64,000 nucleotides of DNA from Pseudoduganella flava (lineage in GTDB: Bacteria; Pseudomonadota; Gammaproteobacteria; Burkholderiales; Burkholderiaceae_D), in NCBI RefSeq assembly GCF_007830495.1, contig NZ_VLKW01000002.1, forward strand, positions 270,270 through 334,269, written 5' to 3'. Below, in pieces: positions 18,535 through 26,744 of this stretch. Both the position numbers and the translations under genes were made by a program. The notes below the pieces were generated by a model. It was not told the origin of the DNA, did no database searches, and worked only from the letters and a program-made list of their open reading frames with translations. The stretch's first letter is position 1. Each line of letters begins with the position of its first letter.

Positions 18535-18579
18535 GAGCTCGTGTCCCTCTGGGGTCAGACCCCACCAGGACACGAACTC
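18535..18579. repeat. REP-like palindrome, type B, third copy
   Basis: Outer arms GAGCTC and GAACTC, inner GTGTCC and GGACAC, core TGGGGTCAGACCCCA. Starts nine bases after the GH43 stop codon. Confidence 0.75.
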
Positions 18580-18600
18580 ATCAGCACAATGGATGAGACC

Positions 18601-18655
18601 GTGTCCTTTTTTTGACCTGCTGGGGTCTGACCCCAGAAGGTCAAAAAAAGGACAC
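18601..18655. repeat. 55-bp near-perfect palindrome, type B variant with A/T tracts
   Basis: Arms GTGTCCTTTTTTTGACCT (18601-18618) and AGGTCAAAAAAAGGACAC (18638-18655) are exact reverse complements, and the centre CTGGGGTCTGACCCCAG is also a perfect dyad. Only one pair (G18619/A18637) fails. It differs from the other copies by an added TTTTTGACC / GGTCAAAAA block in each arm. Confidence 0.8.
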
Positions 18656-18678
18656 GGGCTGAACCGTAGGATGAAAAC

Positions 18679-21015
18679 ATGATGCTTCGCCGCCTTGCCC
18701 TTGCCGCCGCCCTGTGCGCCGCGGCTTCCGTTCATGCCGCGGACCTGTTCGCGCTGCGTGACGTCCGCTTGACCGCCAGCCCGTTCCTCGACGCGCAGCA
18801 GACGGACTTGCGTTACCTGCTGGCGCTCGATGCCGACCGCTTGCTGGCGCCGTTCCGCCGCGAGGCTGGCCTGGCGCAGTTAAAACCGTCGTATGGCAAC
18901 TGGGAGTCCAGCGGCCTCGATGGGCATATGGGCGGGCATTATCTGTCGGCGCTCGCGCTGATGTATGCGGCCACCGGCGATGCGCAGGTCAAGGAGCGGC
19001 TCGACTACTTCGTGCAGGAGCTGAAGAAATGCCAGCAGGCCGGCAAGGATGGCTATATCGGCGGCGTGCCGGGCGGCCGGGCCGCGTGGGATGCCATCGC
19101 GAAGGGCGAGCTCCATGCCGATAACTTCTCCGTCAACGGCAAGTGGGTCCCGTGGTACAACCTGCACAAGACGTTCGCCGGCCTGCGCGATGCGTATCTC
19201 GTCGCCGGCAATGCCGATGCGAAGACCATGCTGGTCGCCTACGCCGACTGGGCGCTGGACATGACGTCCCACCTGTCCGACCAGCAGATGCAGGCGATGC
19301 TGAAGGCCGAACATGGCGGCATGAACGAGGTGCTGGCCGACGTCGCACGCATCACCGGCGAGCGCAAATACCTCGACCTGGCGCGCCGCTTTTCGCACCA
19401 GGCGGTATTGCGCCCGCTGGAGGAGGGCAAGGACCAGCTCACCGGCCTGCACGCCAACACGCAGATCCCGAAGGTGATCGGTTTCGAGCGGATCGGCACG
19501 ATGACGAACGATCCCGCCATGCGCGATGCCGCGCGCTTCTTCTGGCAGACCGTCGTCGACAAGCGCTCGGTCGCCATCGGCGGCAACAGCGTCAAGGAGC
19601 ACTTCCACGACAGCGCGAACTTCGCGCCGATGGTCGACGAGGTCGAAGGCCCGGAGACCTGCAACACGTACAACATGCTGAAGCTCACCGAGCTGCTGTT
19701 CGCGGACCAGCCGCAGTCCCGCTACGGCGACTACTACGAGCGCGCGCTGTACAACCACATCCTCGCTTCGCAGCGGCCCGAGACGGGCGGCTTCGTTTAC
19801 TTCACGCCGATGCGCCCGAACCACTACCGCGTCTATTCGCAGGTGGAGCAGGGCATGTGGTGCTGCGTCGGTTCCGGCATCGAGAGCCACGCCAAGTATG
19901 GCCAGTTCATCTACGCGCACGATGGCGACGAGCTGTACGTGAACCTGTTCATCCCGTCCGAGCTGACGTGGCAGGCGAAGAACCTGCGCATCGTGCAGGC
20001 CACCGCTTTCCCCGACGCCGAGACCACACGACTCACGGTGCACGGCGCCGGCAAGTTCGCGCTGAAGCTGCGCTATCCGGCCTGGGTCGCGAAGGGCGCT
20101 TTGATGCTGAAGGTGAACGGCAAGCCGGTCAAGGCGCAAGCAGGCGCGGATGGCTACATCAAGGTGGATCGCGTCTGGCGCGACGGCGATACCGTCGACC
20201 TGAAACTGCCGATGACGACGCACCTCGAGCAGATGCCGGACCAGTCGAACTGGTACGCCGTGCTGCACGGCCCGATCGTGCTGGCGGCGAAGACGGCGCC
20301 GTTCAAGGACGAGAAGCTGAACGTGTTTGCCGACGACTCGCGCATGGGCCACATCGCCCACGGCCAGGTCTGCCCGCTGGAGGCGGCGCCGATGTTCGTC
20401 AGCGATGCGCGGGATTTCACCAGCAAGATCAAGCCCGTGAAAGGCCAGCCGTTGACGTTCACGGCGCCCGGCGTGCTGCAAGGGCCTGACGCCGGCCGCC
20501 TGAAACTGATCCCGTTCTTCCGCCTGCACGACTCGCGCTATGCGATGTACATGCAGCGCTCCACGCCGGCCGGCTACGCGGCGCTGAAGGAGCGCACCGC
20601 GCGCGACGAACAGGAGCGCCTGGCACTGAACGCCCGCACGATCGACCAGGTGGCGCCAGGCGAGCAGCAGCCCGAGTCGGACCACGCGTTCCAGGGCGAA
20701 GGCGCCGATGCGGGCCTGAACGCCGGCCGCCACTGGCGCCACGCGACGGGCTGGTTCCGCTACGTGCTGAACGACCCGAAAGGCGAGGCGAAGACGCTGC
20801 GCCTGACGTTCGCGTCAAGCGATGCGGGCCGCAAGTTCGACATCCTCGTTGACGGCAAGCCGCTGCGGACCGTGGAACTGGCCAAGGCGGACGAGGAGTT
20901 CTACACCCGCGACTTCGCCCTGCCGGCGGGAAGCGGCAAGAAGATCGAGGTGAAATTCGTCGCCCATCCCGGCTCGATCGCCGGCGGTCTGTATGGATTG
21001 CGGCTGCTGCGATAG
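18679..21015 (+). CDS. GH127-type beta-L-arabinofuranosidase, exported
   Basis: 778 residues with a signal peptide (about 1-20). Seen: the zinc and nucleophile set of HypBA1-type enzymes: Glu326, Cys328 (GPETCNTY) and the Cys395-Cys396 pair (MWCCVGSGIE), in which the first Cys of the pair acts as nucleophile; also SYGNWESSGLDGHMGGHYLSALA near the N-terminus. These enzymes release beta-linked L-arabinofuranose, found in hydroxyproline-linked arabinans and some arabinogalactan proteins. A GH146 assignment is the alternative, since the two families share this site. Gene starts 23 bp after a palindrome. Its last codons overlap the operator of the ABC importer promoter (21010-21029). Confidence 0.87.
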   Translation: MMLRRLALAAALCAAASVHAADLFALRDVRLTASPFLDAQQTDLRYLLALDADRLLAPFRREAGLAQLKPSYGNWESSGLDGHMGGHYLSALALMYAATGDAQVKERLDYFVQELKKCQQAGKDGYIGGVPGGRAAWDAIAKGELHADNFSVNGKWVPWYNLHKTFAGLRDAYLVAGNADAKTMLVAYADWALDMTSHLSDQQMQAMLKAEHGGMNEVLADVARITGERKYLDLARRFSHQAVLRPLEEGKDQLTGLHANTQIPKVIGFERIGTMTNDPAMRDAARFFWQTVVDKRSVAIGGNSVKEHFHDSANFAPMVDEVEGPETCNTYNMLKLTELLFADQPQSRYGDYYERALYNHILASQRPETGGFVYFTPMRPNHYRVYSQVEQGMWCCVGSGIESHAKYGQFIYAHDGDELYVNLFIPSELTWQAKNLRIVQATAFPDAETTRLTVHGAGKFALKLRYPAWVAKGALMLKVNGKPVKAQAGADGYIKVDRVWRDGDTVDLKLPMTTHLEQMPDQSNWYAVLHGPIVLAAKTAPFKDEKLNVFADDSRMGHIAHGQVCPLEAAPMFVSDARDFTSKIKPVKGQPLTFTAPGVLQGPDAGRLKLIPFFRLHDSRYAMYMQRSTPAGYAALKERTARDEQERLALNARTIDQVAPGEQQPESDHAFQGEGADAGLNAGRHWRHATGWFRYVLNDPKGEAKTLRLTFASSDAGRKFDILVDGKPLRTVELAKADEEFYTRDFALPAGSGKKIEVKFVAHPGSIAGGLYGLRLLR

Positions 21016-21077
21016 CAAAAAAGATATGGCACCGACGAAAAAATATATTGGATCGGCATGTGCCTTTCTTCTACCAT
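21010..21077 (+). promoter_or_regulatory. Operator plus promoter of the ytfQRT-yjfF operon
   Basis: The 20-mer CGATAGCAAAAAAGATATGG (21010-21029) matches the 3089 dyad at 17 of 20 positions. TTGGAT (21048-21053) follows after 18 bp and TACCAT (21072-21077) after another 18 bp, the same spacings as at 3089 and 6937. The operator overlaps the TAG stop of the GH127 gene. The ytfQ start is 50 bp after the -10. Confidence 0.65.
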
Positions 21078-21127
21078 AGCCAAATAAGCACAACTGCAAC
21101 AATCGACAACAGCACCGGAGACACCGC

Positions 21128-22090
21128 ATGACTGTACAGCGCAGGACTTTCGTCGCCGCCGCCGCCCTGGCGATGGCCGGCATCACCCTCCCGGCGTTTG
21201 CCGCCAAACCCCTCGTGATCGGCTTTTCGCAGGTCGGCGCCGAAAGCGAATGGCGCACCGCGAACACCGTCTCGATCAAGGATGCCGCCAAGAAGGCCGG
21301 TGTCACCCTGAAGTTCGCCGATGCGCAGCAGCGCCAGGAAAACCAGGTCAAGGCGATCCGCTCGTTCATCGCCCAGAAGGTCGACGTGATCGCGTTCTCG
21401 CCCGTCGTCGAATCGGGCTGGGACACAGTGCTGCGCGAGGCGAAGGCCGCGAAGATCCCCGTGATCCTGACGGACCGCGACGTCAACGTGGCCGACAAGT
21501 CGCTGTACGTGACCCTGATCGGCTCGGACTTCGTCGAGGAAGGCCGCCGCGCCGGCCGCTGGCTCGTCGACTATGCGAAGAAGCAGCCGGGCAAGACGCT
21601 GAACATCGTCGAGCTGCAGGGCACCGTCGGCTCGGCGCCGGCGATCGACCGCAAGGCCGGCTTCGAGGAAGTCATCAAGGGCAATCCGCAGCTGAAGATG
21701 CTGCGCACGCAGACCGCCGAATTCACCCGCGCCAAGGGCAAGGAAGTGATGGAAGCGTTCCTGAAGGCGCACGGCAAGAACATCAACGTGCTGTACGCGC
21801 ACAACGACGACATGGCGATCGGCGCGATCCAGGCCATCGAGGAAGCGGGCCTGAAGCCGGGCAAGGACATCGTCATCGTGTCCGTGGACGGTGTGCGCGG
21901 CGCGTTCGAGGCGATGATGCAAGGGAAGCTGAACGTGACCGTCGAGTGCAACCCGCTGCTCGGTCCCTTGCTGATGCAGACGGCGAAGGACGTCGTCGCC
22001 GGCAAGCCCGTGCAAAAGCGCCTCGTCGTCGAGGAACGCGTGTTCCCGGCCGAAGTGGCGGCGAAAGAATTCCCGAACCGTAAGTACTAA
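21128..22090 (+). CDS. ytfQ: Furanose ABC importer, periplasmic binding protein
   Basis: 320 residues. Signal peptide about 1-25 (TLPAFA-A). Seen: periplasmic-binding type-1 fold with KPLVIGFSQVGAESEWRTANT, the arginine/tryptophan ligand motif of YtfQ, plus NDDMAIGAIQAIEEAGLKPG. E. coli YtfQ binds galactofuranose and arabinofuranose, which fits the arabinofuranosidases around it. The next gene starts with no spacing after the TAA stop. GGAGA lies seven bases before the ATG. Controlled by the 21010 promoter. Confidence 0.93.
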   Translation: MTVQRRTFVAAAALAMAGITLPAFAAKPLVIGFSQVGAESEWRTANTVSIKDAAKKAGVTLKFADAQQRQENQVKAIRSFIAQKVDVIAFSPVVESGWDTVLREAKAAKIPVILTDRDVNVADKSLYVTLIGSDFVEEGRRAGRWLVDYAKKQPGKTLNIVELQGTVGSAPAIDRKAGFEEVIKGNPQLKMLRTQTAEFTRAKGKEVMEAFLKAHGKNINVLYAHNDDMAIGAIQAIEEAGLKPGKDIVIVSVDGVRGAFEAMMQGKLNVTVECNPLLGPLLMQTAKDVVAGKPVQKRLVVEERVFPAEVAAKEFPNRKY

Positions 22091-23629
22091 ATGGCCGCGT
22101 TGAAGTCGCCGGTGCTGGAGCTGTCCGGCATCGATAAAGCCTTCCCCGGCGTGAAGGCCCTCGCTGGTGCCGGCTTGCGCCTGTACCCCGGCGAGGTGCA
22201 CACCTTGATGGGCCAGAACGGCGCCGGCAAGTCCACGTTGATCAAGGTGCTGACGGGTGTCTACACGCCCGATGCCGGCACCATCGTGCTCGAGGGCCGC
22301 CCGATCCAGCCTGCCTCCACCCTGGAGGCGCAGGAGCTGGGCATCTCCACGGTGTACCAGGAAGTCAACCTGTGCCCGAATCTGTCGGTGGCCGAGAACA
22401 TCTTCATCGGCCGCTATCCGCGCACGTGGTTCGGCGTGGACTGGAAGAGCATGCGGGCGCAGGCACGCGAGATCCTGCGCAACCTGGAAATCGACATCGA
22501 CGTGACGCAGCCGCTGGCGCGCTACCCGCTGGCGATCCAGCAGATGGTGGCGATCTCGCGGGCGCTGAACATCTCGGCGAAGGTCCTCATTCTCGACGAA
22601 CCCACGTCCAGCCTGGACGAAGCGGAAGTGCAGCTGCTGTTCCGCGTGCTGCGCCGGCTGCGCGAGCAGGGCATGGCGATCCTGTTCGTCACGCACTTCC
22701 TTGACCAGACGTATGCGATCTCGGACCGCATCACGGTGATGCGCAACGGCGAGCGGGAAGGCGAGTATCCGGCCAGCGAACTGTCGCGCCTCGCGCTGGT
22801 GAACAAGATGATCGGCGCGCCCGCGCAGCAGGAACACCAGGACGCATCGCAGGCCGAAGCGCCCCACCACACGGGCGCCACGCTGATGAAGATCGCGGGC
22901 CTGGGACGGCGCGGCGCGTTGAAACCCGTCGACGCGGACATCAAGCAGGGCGAGGTGCTTGGCCTGGCGGGCCTGCTGGGCTCTGGCCGTACCGAGCTGG
23001 CGCGGTTGCTGTTCGGTGCGGACAAGGCCGACACGGGCAGTATCGCGATCGACGGCAAGACCACGAGGTTCGACACGCCACGCGACGCGATTGCCGCCGG
23101 CATCGGCTTCTGCTCGGAAGACCGCAAGCACGAAGGCGCGATCCTGTCGCTGTCGGTGCGCGAGAACCTGATCCTGGCGATGCAGGCCAGGAGCGGCGTG
23201 CTGCGCGCGATCCCGATGCGGCTGCAGCAGGAGATCGCGGAAAACTACGTGAAGTGGCTCGGCATCAAGACGGCGAGCATCGAAACCCCGATCGGCACGC
23301 TCTCCGGCGGCAACCAGCAGAAGGTGCTGCTGGCGCGCTGGCTGGCCACCGATCCGAAGCTGATGATCCTCGACGAGCCCACGCGCGGCATCGACGTGCG
23401 CGCCAAGCAGGAAATCATGGATTACGTGACGACGCTGTGCAGGACCGGCATGTCGGTGCTGTTCATCTCGTCCGAACTGCCCGAGGTGCTGCGCGTCAGC
23501 GATCGCCTGGTGGTGCTGCGCGATCGGGAGAAATGCGGCGAATACGTGCGCGGTGAGTTGAATGAAGAGACCGTGCTGCAGGTGATCGCCGGCGAGGGAG
23601 CAGCAATGCAGGAAGGAGTGCGCGCATGA
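22091..23629 (+). CDS. ytfR: Furanose ABC importer, duplicated ATP-binding protein
   Basis: 512 residues, two ABC modules in tandem as in RbsA/YtfR. Seen: complete Walker A GQNGAGKST (41-49) in the first half and VLILDEPTSSLD as Walker B; in the second half a degenerate P-loop LLGSGRTEL with intact LSGGNQQKVLLARWL signature and LMILDEPTRGIDV. One consensus and one reduced ATP site is normal for this group. It would power the YtfT-YjfF permeases. Start abuts the ytfQ stop, and the end overlaps ytfT by four bases. Confidence 0.93.
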   Translation: MAALKSPVLELSGIDKAFPGVKALAGAGLRLYPGEVHTLMGQNGAGKSTLIKVLTGVYTPDAGTIVLEGRPIQPASTLEAQELGISTVYQEVNLCPNLSVAENIFIGRYPRTWFGVDWKSMRAQAREILRNLEIDIDVTQPLARYPLAIQQMVAISRALNISAKVLILDEPTSSLDEAEVQLLFRVLRRLREQGMAILFVTHFLDQTYAISDRITVMRNGEREGEYPASELSRLALVNKMIGAPAQQEHQDASQAEAPHHTGATLMKIAGLGRRGALKPVDADIKQGEVLGLAGLLGSGRTELARLLFGADKADTGSIAIDGKTTRFDTPRDAIAAGIGFCSEDRKHEGAILSLSVRENLILAMQARSGVLRAIPMRLQQEIAENYVKWLGIKTASIETPIGTLSGGNQQKVLLARWLATDPKLMILDEPTRGIDVRAKQEIMDYVTTLCRTGMSVLFISSELPEVLRVSDRLVVLRDREKCGEYVRGELNEETVLQVIAGEGAAMQEGVRA

Positions 23630-24708
23630 GCGCGACGCAATTGAAACAAACGCCGGCGCCCGGCGCGCCCGCCGCGGTGCAGGCAAAACCGGCCAAGGCG
23701 GCGCTGCTGGCGCATCCATTGGCCAAGCCGATCCTGGCCCTGCTGGTGCTGCTGGCATTGGACGTGATCTTCGTGCCGGGCTTCCTGGCATTGGAGATCA
23801 AGGACGGCCACCTGTATGGCCCGCTGATCGACATCCTGAACCGCGCGGCGCCGTTGATGCTGGCCGCGCTGGGCATGACCCTGGTGATCGCCACGCGCGG
23901 CATCGACATCTCGGTGGGCGCCGTCGTCGCGCTGTCCGGCACCGTCGCCGCGATGCTGATCGGCGGCACGATGGTCATCAATAACGGCGTGCCGGAATAC
24001 GTGGCCAACACGCCGATGCCGCTGGCGCTGGCCGCTGCGGTGGGCGTGGCGATCCTGTGCGGCGCCTGGAACGGCGTGCTGGTCGCCGGGCTGAAATTGC
24101 AGCCGATCGTCGCCACCCTGATCCTGATGGTGGCAGGCCGCGGCCTCGCGCAGCTGTTCACGGACGGCCAGATCGTCACCGTCTACTATCAACCGTTCTT
24201 CTTCCTCGGCAGCGGCTACCTGCTTGGGCTGCCGTTCGCGCTGTGGGTCGTGGCCGCCGTGCTGCTGGTCGTCGGCCTGCTGCTGAAGAAGACGGCGCTG
24301 GGGCTGTTCATCCAGGCCGTCGGCATCAATCCGGTGGCCGCGCGCCTGGCGGGCCTGCGCACCGCCACCCTGATCTTCCTCGTCTACGTGTTCTGCTCGA
24401 CGTGCGCGGGCCTGGCCGGCCTGATGATCAGCTCGAACATCAAGAGCGCGGACGCGAACAACGCGGGCCTGCTGCTGGAGCTGGACGCGATCCTGGCCGT
24501 CACGCTGGGCGGCACGTCGCTGAACGGCGGCAAGTTCAGCCTCGCCGGCAGCATGATCGGCGCGCTGATCATCCAGACGCTGACGTGGACGATCTATTCG
24601 CTCGGCGTGCCGCCGGAAGTGAACATGGTCGTCAAAGCGATCGTCGTGTTTGCCGTCTGCCTGTCGCAGTCGGCCGGTTTCCAACAGCTGTGGAAGGGCC
24701 GCAAATGA
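23626..24708 (+). CDS. ytfT: Furanose ABC importer, permease subunit 1
   Basis: 360 residues with eight to ten hydrophobic segments. Seen: the branched-chain/ribose-type permease core LGMTLVIATRGIDISVGAVVALSG and LDAILAVTLGGTSLNGGKFSLAGSM. A 30-residue Ala/Pro-rich cytoplasmic N-terminus precedes the first helix. Start overlaps ytfR (ATGA) and end overlaps yjfF (ATGA), so the four transport genes are translationally coupled. Confidence 0.92.
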   Translation: MSATQLKQTPAPGAPAAVQAKPAKAALLAHPLAKPILALLVLLALDVIFVPGFLALEIKDGHLYGPLIDILNRAAPLMLAALGMTLVIATRGIDISVGAVVALSGTVAAMLIGGTMVINNGVPEYVANTPMPLALAAAVGVAILCGAWNGVLVAGLKLQPIVATLILMVAGRGLAQLFTDGQIVTVYYQPFFFLGSGYLLGLPFALWVVAAVLLVVGLLLKKTALGLFIQAVGINPVAARLAGLRTATLIFLVYVFCSTCAGLAGLMISSNIKSADANNAGLLLELDAILAVTLGGTSLNGGKFSLAGSMIGALIIQTLTWTIYSLGVPPEVNMVVKAIVVFAVCLSQSAGFQQLWKGRK

Positions 24709-25730
24709 GCGCCGCCGTCAATTCTCCCGGTGTCAATTCTCCCGGCCTCAATTCTCCCTCACTGGCGTCGTCGATGATGGGGGCGCCGTGGTTCACGTCG
24801 CTCGTCACGGTGCTGTTGCTGGCCGTGCTGCTCGGCGCCGGCGGCGCCGCGTACGACGGCTTCCTGTCCTGGCAGGTGATGCTGAACCTGTTGATCGATA
24901 ACGCCCACCTGCTGGTGATCGCCGTCGGCATGGGTTACGTGATCCTGGCCGGCGGCATCGACCTGTCGGTGGGCTCCGTGCTCGCATTGACGACGATGGC
25001 GGCCGCCTGGCTGCTCGGCACCGCGCACTGGCACCCGGTCGCCGTCATCGTCACGGTACTCGTCTGCGGCGCGCTGTTCGGCGCCTTGCAGGGCGCGCTG
25101 ATTCACTTCTTCCAGCTGCAGCCGTTCATCGTCACGCTGGCCGGCATGTTCCTCGCGCGCGGCCTGTGCTACCTGATCAGCATCGAATCGATCACGATCG
25201 ACGATCCGTTCTTCGTCGCCGCATCGCAGACGCAGGTGCCACTGCTGGGCGGCTTCCTGTCGCCCGGGGCCATGATCGCACTGGTCGTGCTGATCGTCGC
25301 GATCTGGGCGTCGCGCCGCACCGCGTTCGGCCGCGCCGTCTACGCGATTGGCGGCAACGAGCAGTCGGCGCTGATGATGGGCCTGGCGGTCGGCCGCACC
25401 AAGATCGCCGTCTACGCGTTTTCCGGATTCTGCGCCGCGCTGGGCGGCGTGCTGTTCGCGTTCTACATGCTGTCCGGCTATGGCCAGCATGCGCAGGGCA
25501 CCGAGCTCGATGCGATCGCCGCAGTGGTCATCGGCGGCACGTTGCTGACGGGCGGCTACGGCTACGTGGCGGGCGCGCTGTCCGGCGTGCTCGTGCTGGG
25601 CACGATCCAGACGTTGATCGCGTTCGACGGCACCCTGAGCTCATGGTGGACGAAGATCGTCATCGGCGGCCTGCTGTTCGTATTCTGCGTCGTGCAGCGC
25701 CTGCTGTCGGTACGCTCGCAACACTCATAA
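24705..25730 (+). CDS. yjfF: Furanose ABC importer, permease subunit 2
   Basis: 341 residues, inner-membrane permease partnering YtfT. Seen: GMGYVILAGGIDLSVGSVLALTTM and DAIAAVVIGGTLLTGGYGYVAGALSG, the paired permease signatures. Odd: residues 5-19 are three repeats of a five-residue unit (NSPGV, NSPGL, NSPSL) encoded by a 15-bp tandem repeat, ahead of the first membrane helix. Start ATG overlaps the ytfT stop by four bases. A GH43 gene follows after nine bases, so importer and hydrolase are made together. Confidence 0.92.
   Translation: MSAAVNSPGVNSPGLNSPSLASSMMGAPWFTSLVTVLLLAVLLGAGGAAYDGFLSWQVMLNLLIDNAHLLVIAVGMGYVILAGGIDLSVGSVLALTTMAAAWLLGTAHWHPVAVIVTVLVCGALFGALQGALIHFFQLQPFIVTLAGMFLARGLCYLISIESITIDDPFFVAASQTQVPLLGGFLSPGAMIALVVLIVAIWASRRTAFGRAVYAIGGNEQSALMMGLAVGRTKIAVYAFSGFCAALGGVLFAFYMLSGYGQHAQGTELDAIAAVVIGGTLLTGGYGYVAGALSGVLVLGTIQTLIAFDGTLSSWWTKIVIGGLLFVFCVVQRLLSVRSQHS
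24717..24761 (+). repeat. Three 15-bp in-frame tandem repeats in the 5' end of yjfF
   Basis: Units GTCAATTCTCCCGGT (24717-24731), GTCAATTCTCCCGGC (24732-24746) and CTCAATTCTCCCTCA (24747-24761). Copy-number change would lengthen or shorten the cytoplasmic N-terminus by five residues without a frameshift. The AT-richness of the unit differs from surrounding codons. Confidence 0.8.
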
Positions 25731-25739
25731 GGAGACTTC

Positions 25740-26693
25740 ATGTTGAAACACAGCCTCGGCGCGCTGGCGCTCGCGGTAGGGACGACCTTTGCCCACGCCG
25801 CCAACCCGCTGTTCAAGGACATCTACACGGCCGACCCGGCCGCGCTGGTCGACAACGGCCGCGTGTACCTGTACGTGGGTCGCGACGATGCGGCCAAGGA
25901 CGGCAAGGATTACCTGATGAAGGAATGGCGCGTGTACTCGACGTGCGACATGAAGAACTGGACGTCGCACGGCGCACCCTTGAGCGTGCAGACGTTCAAG
26001 TGGGCGCGCGCCGATGCGTGGGCTTCCGACATCACGAAGCGCAACGGCAAGTACTACTTCTACTCGACCGTCGACCATGCGACGATTCCCGGCAAGGCGA
26101 TCGGCGTGGCCGTGGCGGACAGCCCCACCGGCCCATTCAAGGACGCTCTCGGCCGTGCCCTGATCACGAACGACATGACGAAGGAAACGGACATCCCGTG
26201 GGACGACATCGATCCCGCCGTGTTCATCGACGACGATGGCCAGGCGTGGCTGTACTGGGGCAACCGGGTACTGAAGTACGCGAAGCTGAAACCCAATATG
26301 ATCGAGCTGGATGGGCCGATCCACACGCAGGGCATCGACAACTTCACGGAAGCGGCTTACCTGCACAAGCACAAGGGCACGTACTACCTGTCGTACTCGC
26401 GCGAGTTCCCGGAAGAGACGGCGTATGCGACGGGACCCAGCGCCACGGGGCCGTGGACGTTCCGCGGCAAGATCATGGACAAGAACGCGATCGTGAAGAC
26501 GATCCACCATGCGATCGTGGACTTCAACGGCAAGTCGTACATCTTCTACCACAACGACAAGCTGCCGGGCGGCGGCGAGTGGTGGCGTTCGGCCGCGGTG
26601 GAGGAGCTCCACTACAACGCCGACGGCACGATCCGCTTCGTGCCGCAGACGGCCGAGGGACCGGCGGCAAATCCCAGCCCGGGCTGCAAGTGA
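25740..26693 (+). CDS. GH43 enzyme, exported, probable arabinofuranosidase / beta-xylosidase type
   Basis: 317 residues. Signal peptide about 1-20 (TFAHA-A). Seen: Asp32 (TADPAALV), Asp158 (DIDPAVFI) and Glu204 (NFTEAAYLHK) as the GH43 triad, and KDYLMKEWRVYSTCDMKNW, a segment common in arabinoxylan arabinofuranohydrolase-like GH43 proteins. The C-terminus ends NPSPGCK without an added domain. It is the last gene of the importer operon, nine bases after yjfF, and probably produces the arabinofuranose that YtfQ captures. Exact linkage preference is not readable. Confidence 0.87.
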   Translation: MLKHSLGALALAVGTTFAHAANPLFKDIYTADPAALVDNGRVYLYVGRDDAAKDGKDYLMKEWRVYSTCDMKNWTSHGAPLSVQTFKWARADAWASDITKRNGKYYFYSTVDHATIPGKAIGVAVADSPTGPFKDALGRALITNDMTKETDIPWDDIDPAVFIDDDGQAWLYWGNRVLKYAKLKPNMIELDGPIHTQGIDNFTEAAYLHKHKGTYYLSYSREFPEETAYATGPSATGPWTFRGKIMDKNAIVKTIHHAIVDFNGKSYIFYHNDKLPGGGEWWRSAAVEELHYNADGTIRFVPQTAEGPAANPSPGCK

Positions 26694-26723
26694 GGCGCCC
26701 CGGGTGGTGGCTTGCGGTTTGCT

Positions 26724-26744
26724 CGGCAATGATATGATTTGCCG
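26724..26744. promoter_or_regulatory. Inverted repeat directly before the LysR gene
   Basis: CGGCAA (26724-26729) and TTGCCG (26739-26744) enclose TGATATGAT, ending at the base before the start codon. A dyad at a LysR start is typical of self-repression, but its position over the ribosome site also allows an RNA hairpin role. The central GATAT recalls the operator core at 3089. Confidence 0.45.

Noticed and set aside
12286..18655. Palindromes as ends of an insertion sequence or composite transposon carrying the GH genes
   Set aside because: No transposase lies between or beside them, and more copies exist outside this interval (6813, 58282).
21036..21055. CGAAA-N10-GATCG as the third copy of the operator
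   Set aside because: It has two mismatches in the arms and the wrong distance to the -35; the 20-mer at 21010 matches better and keeps the exact 18-bp spacing.
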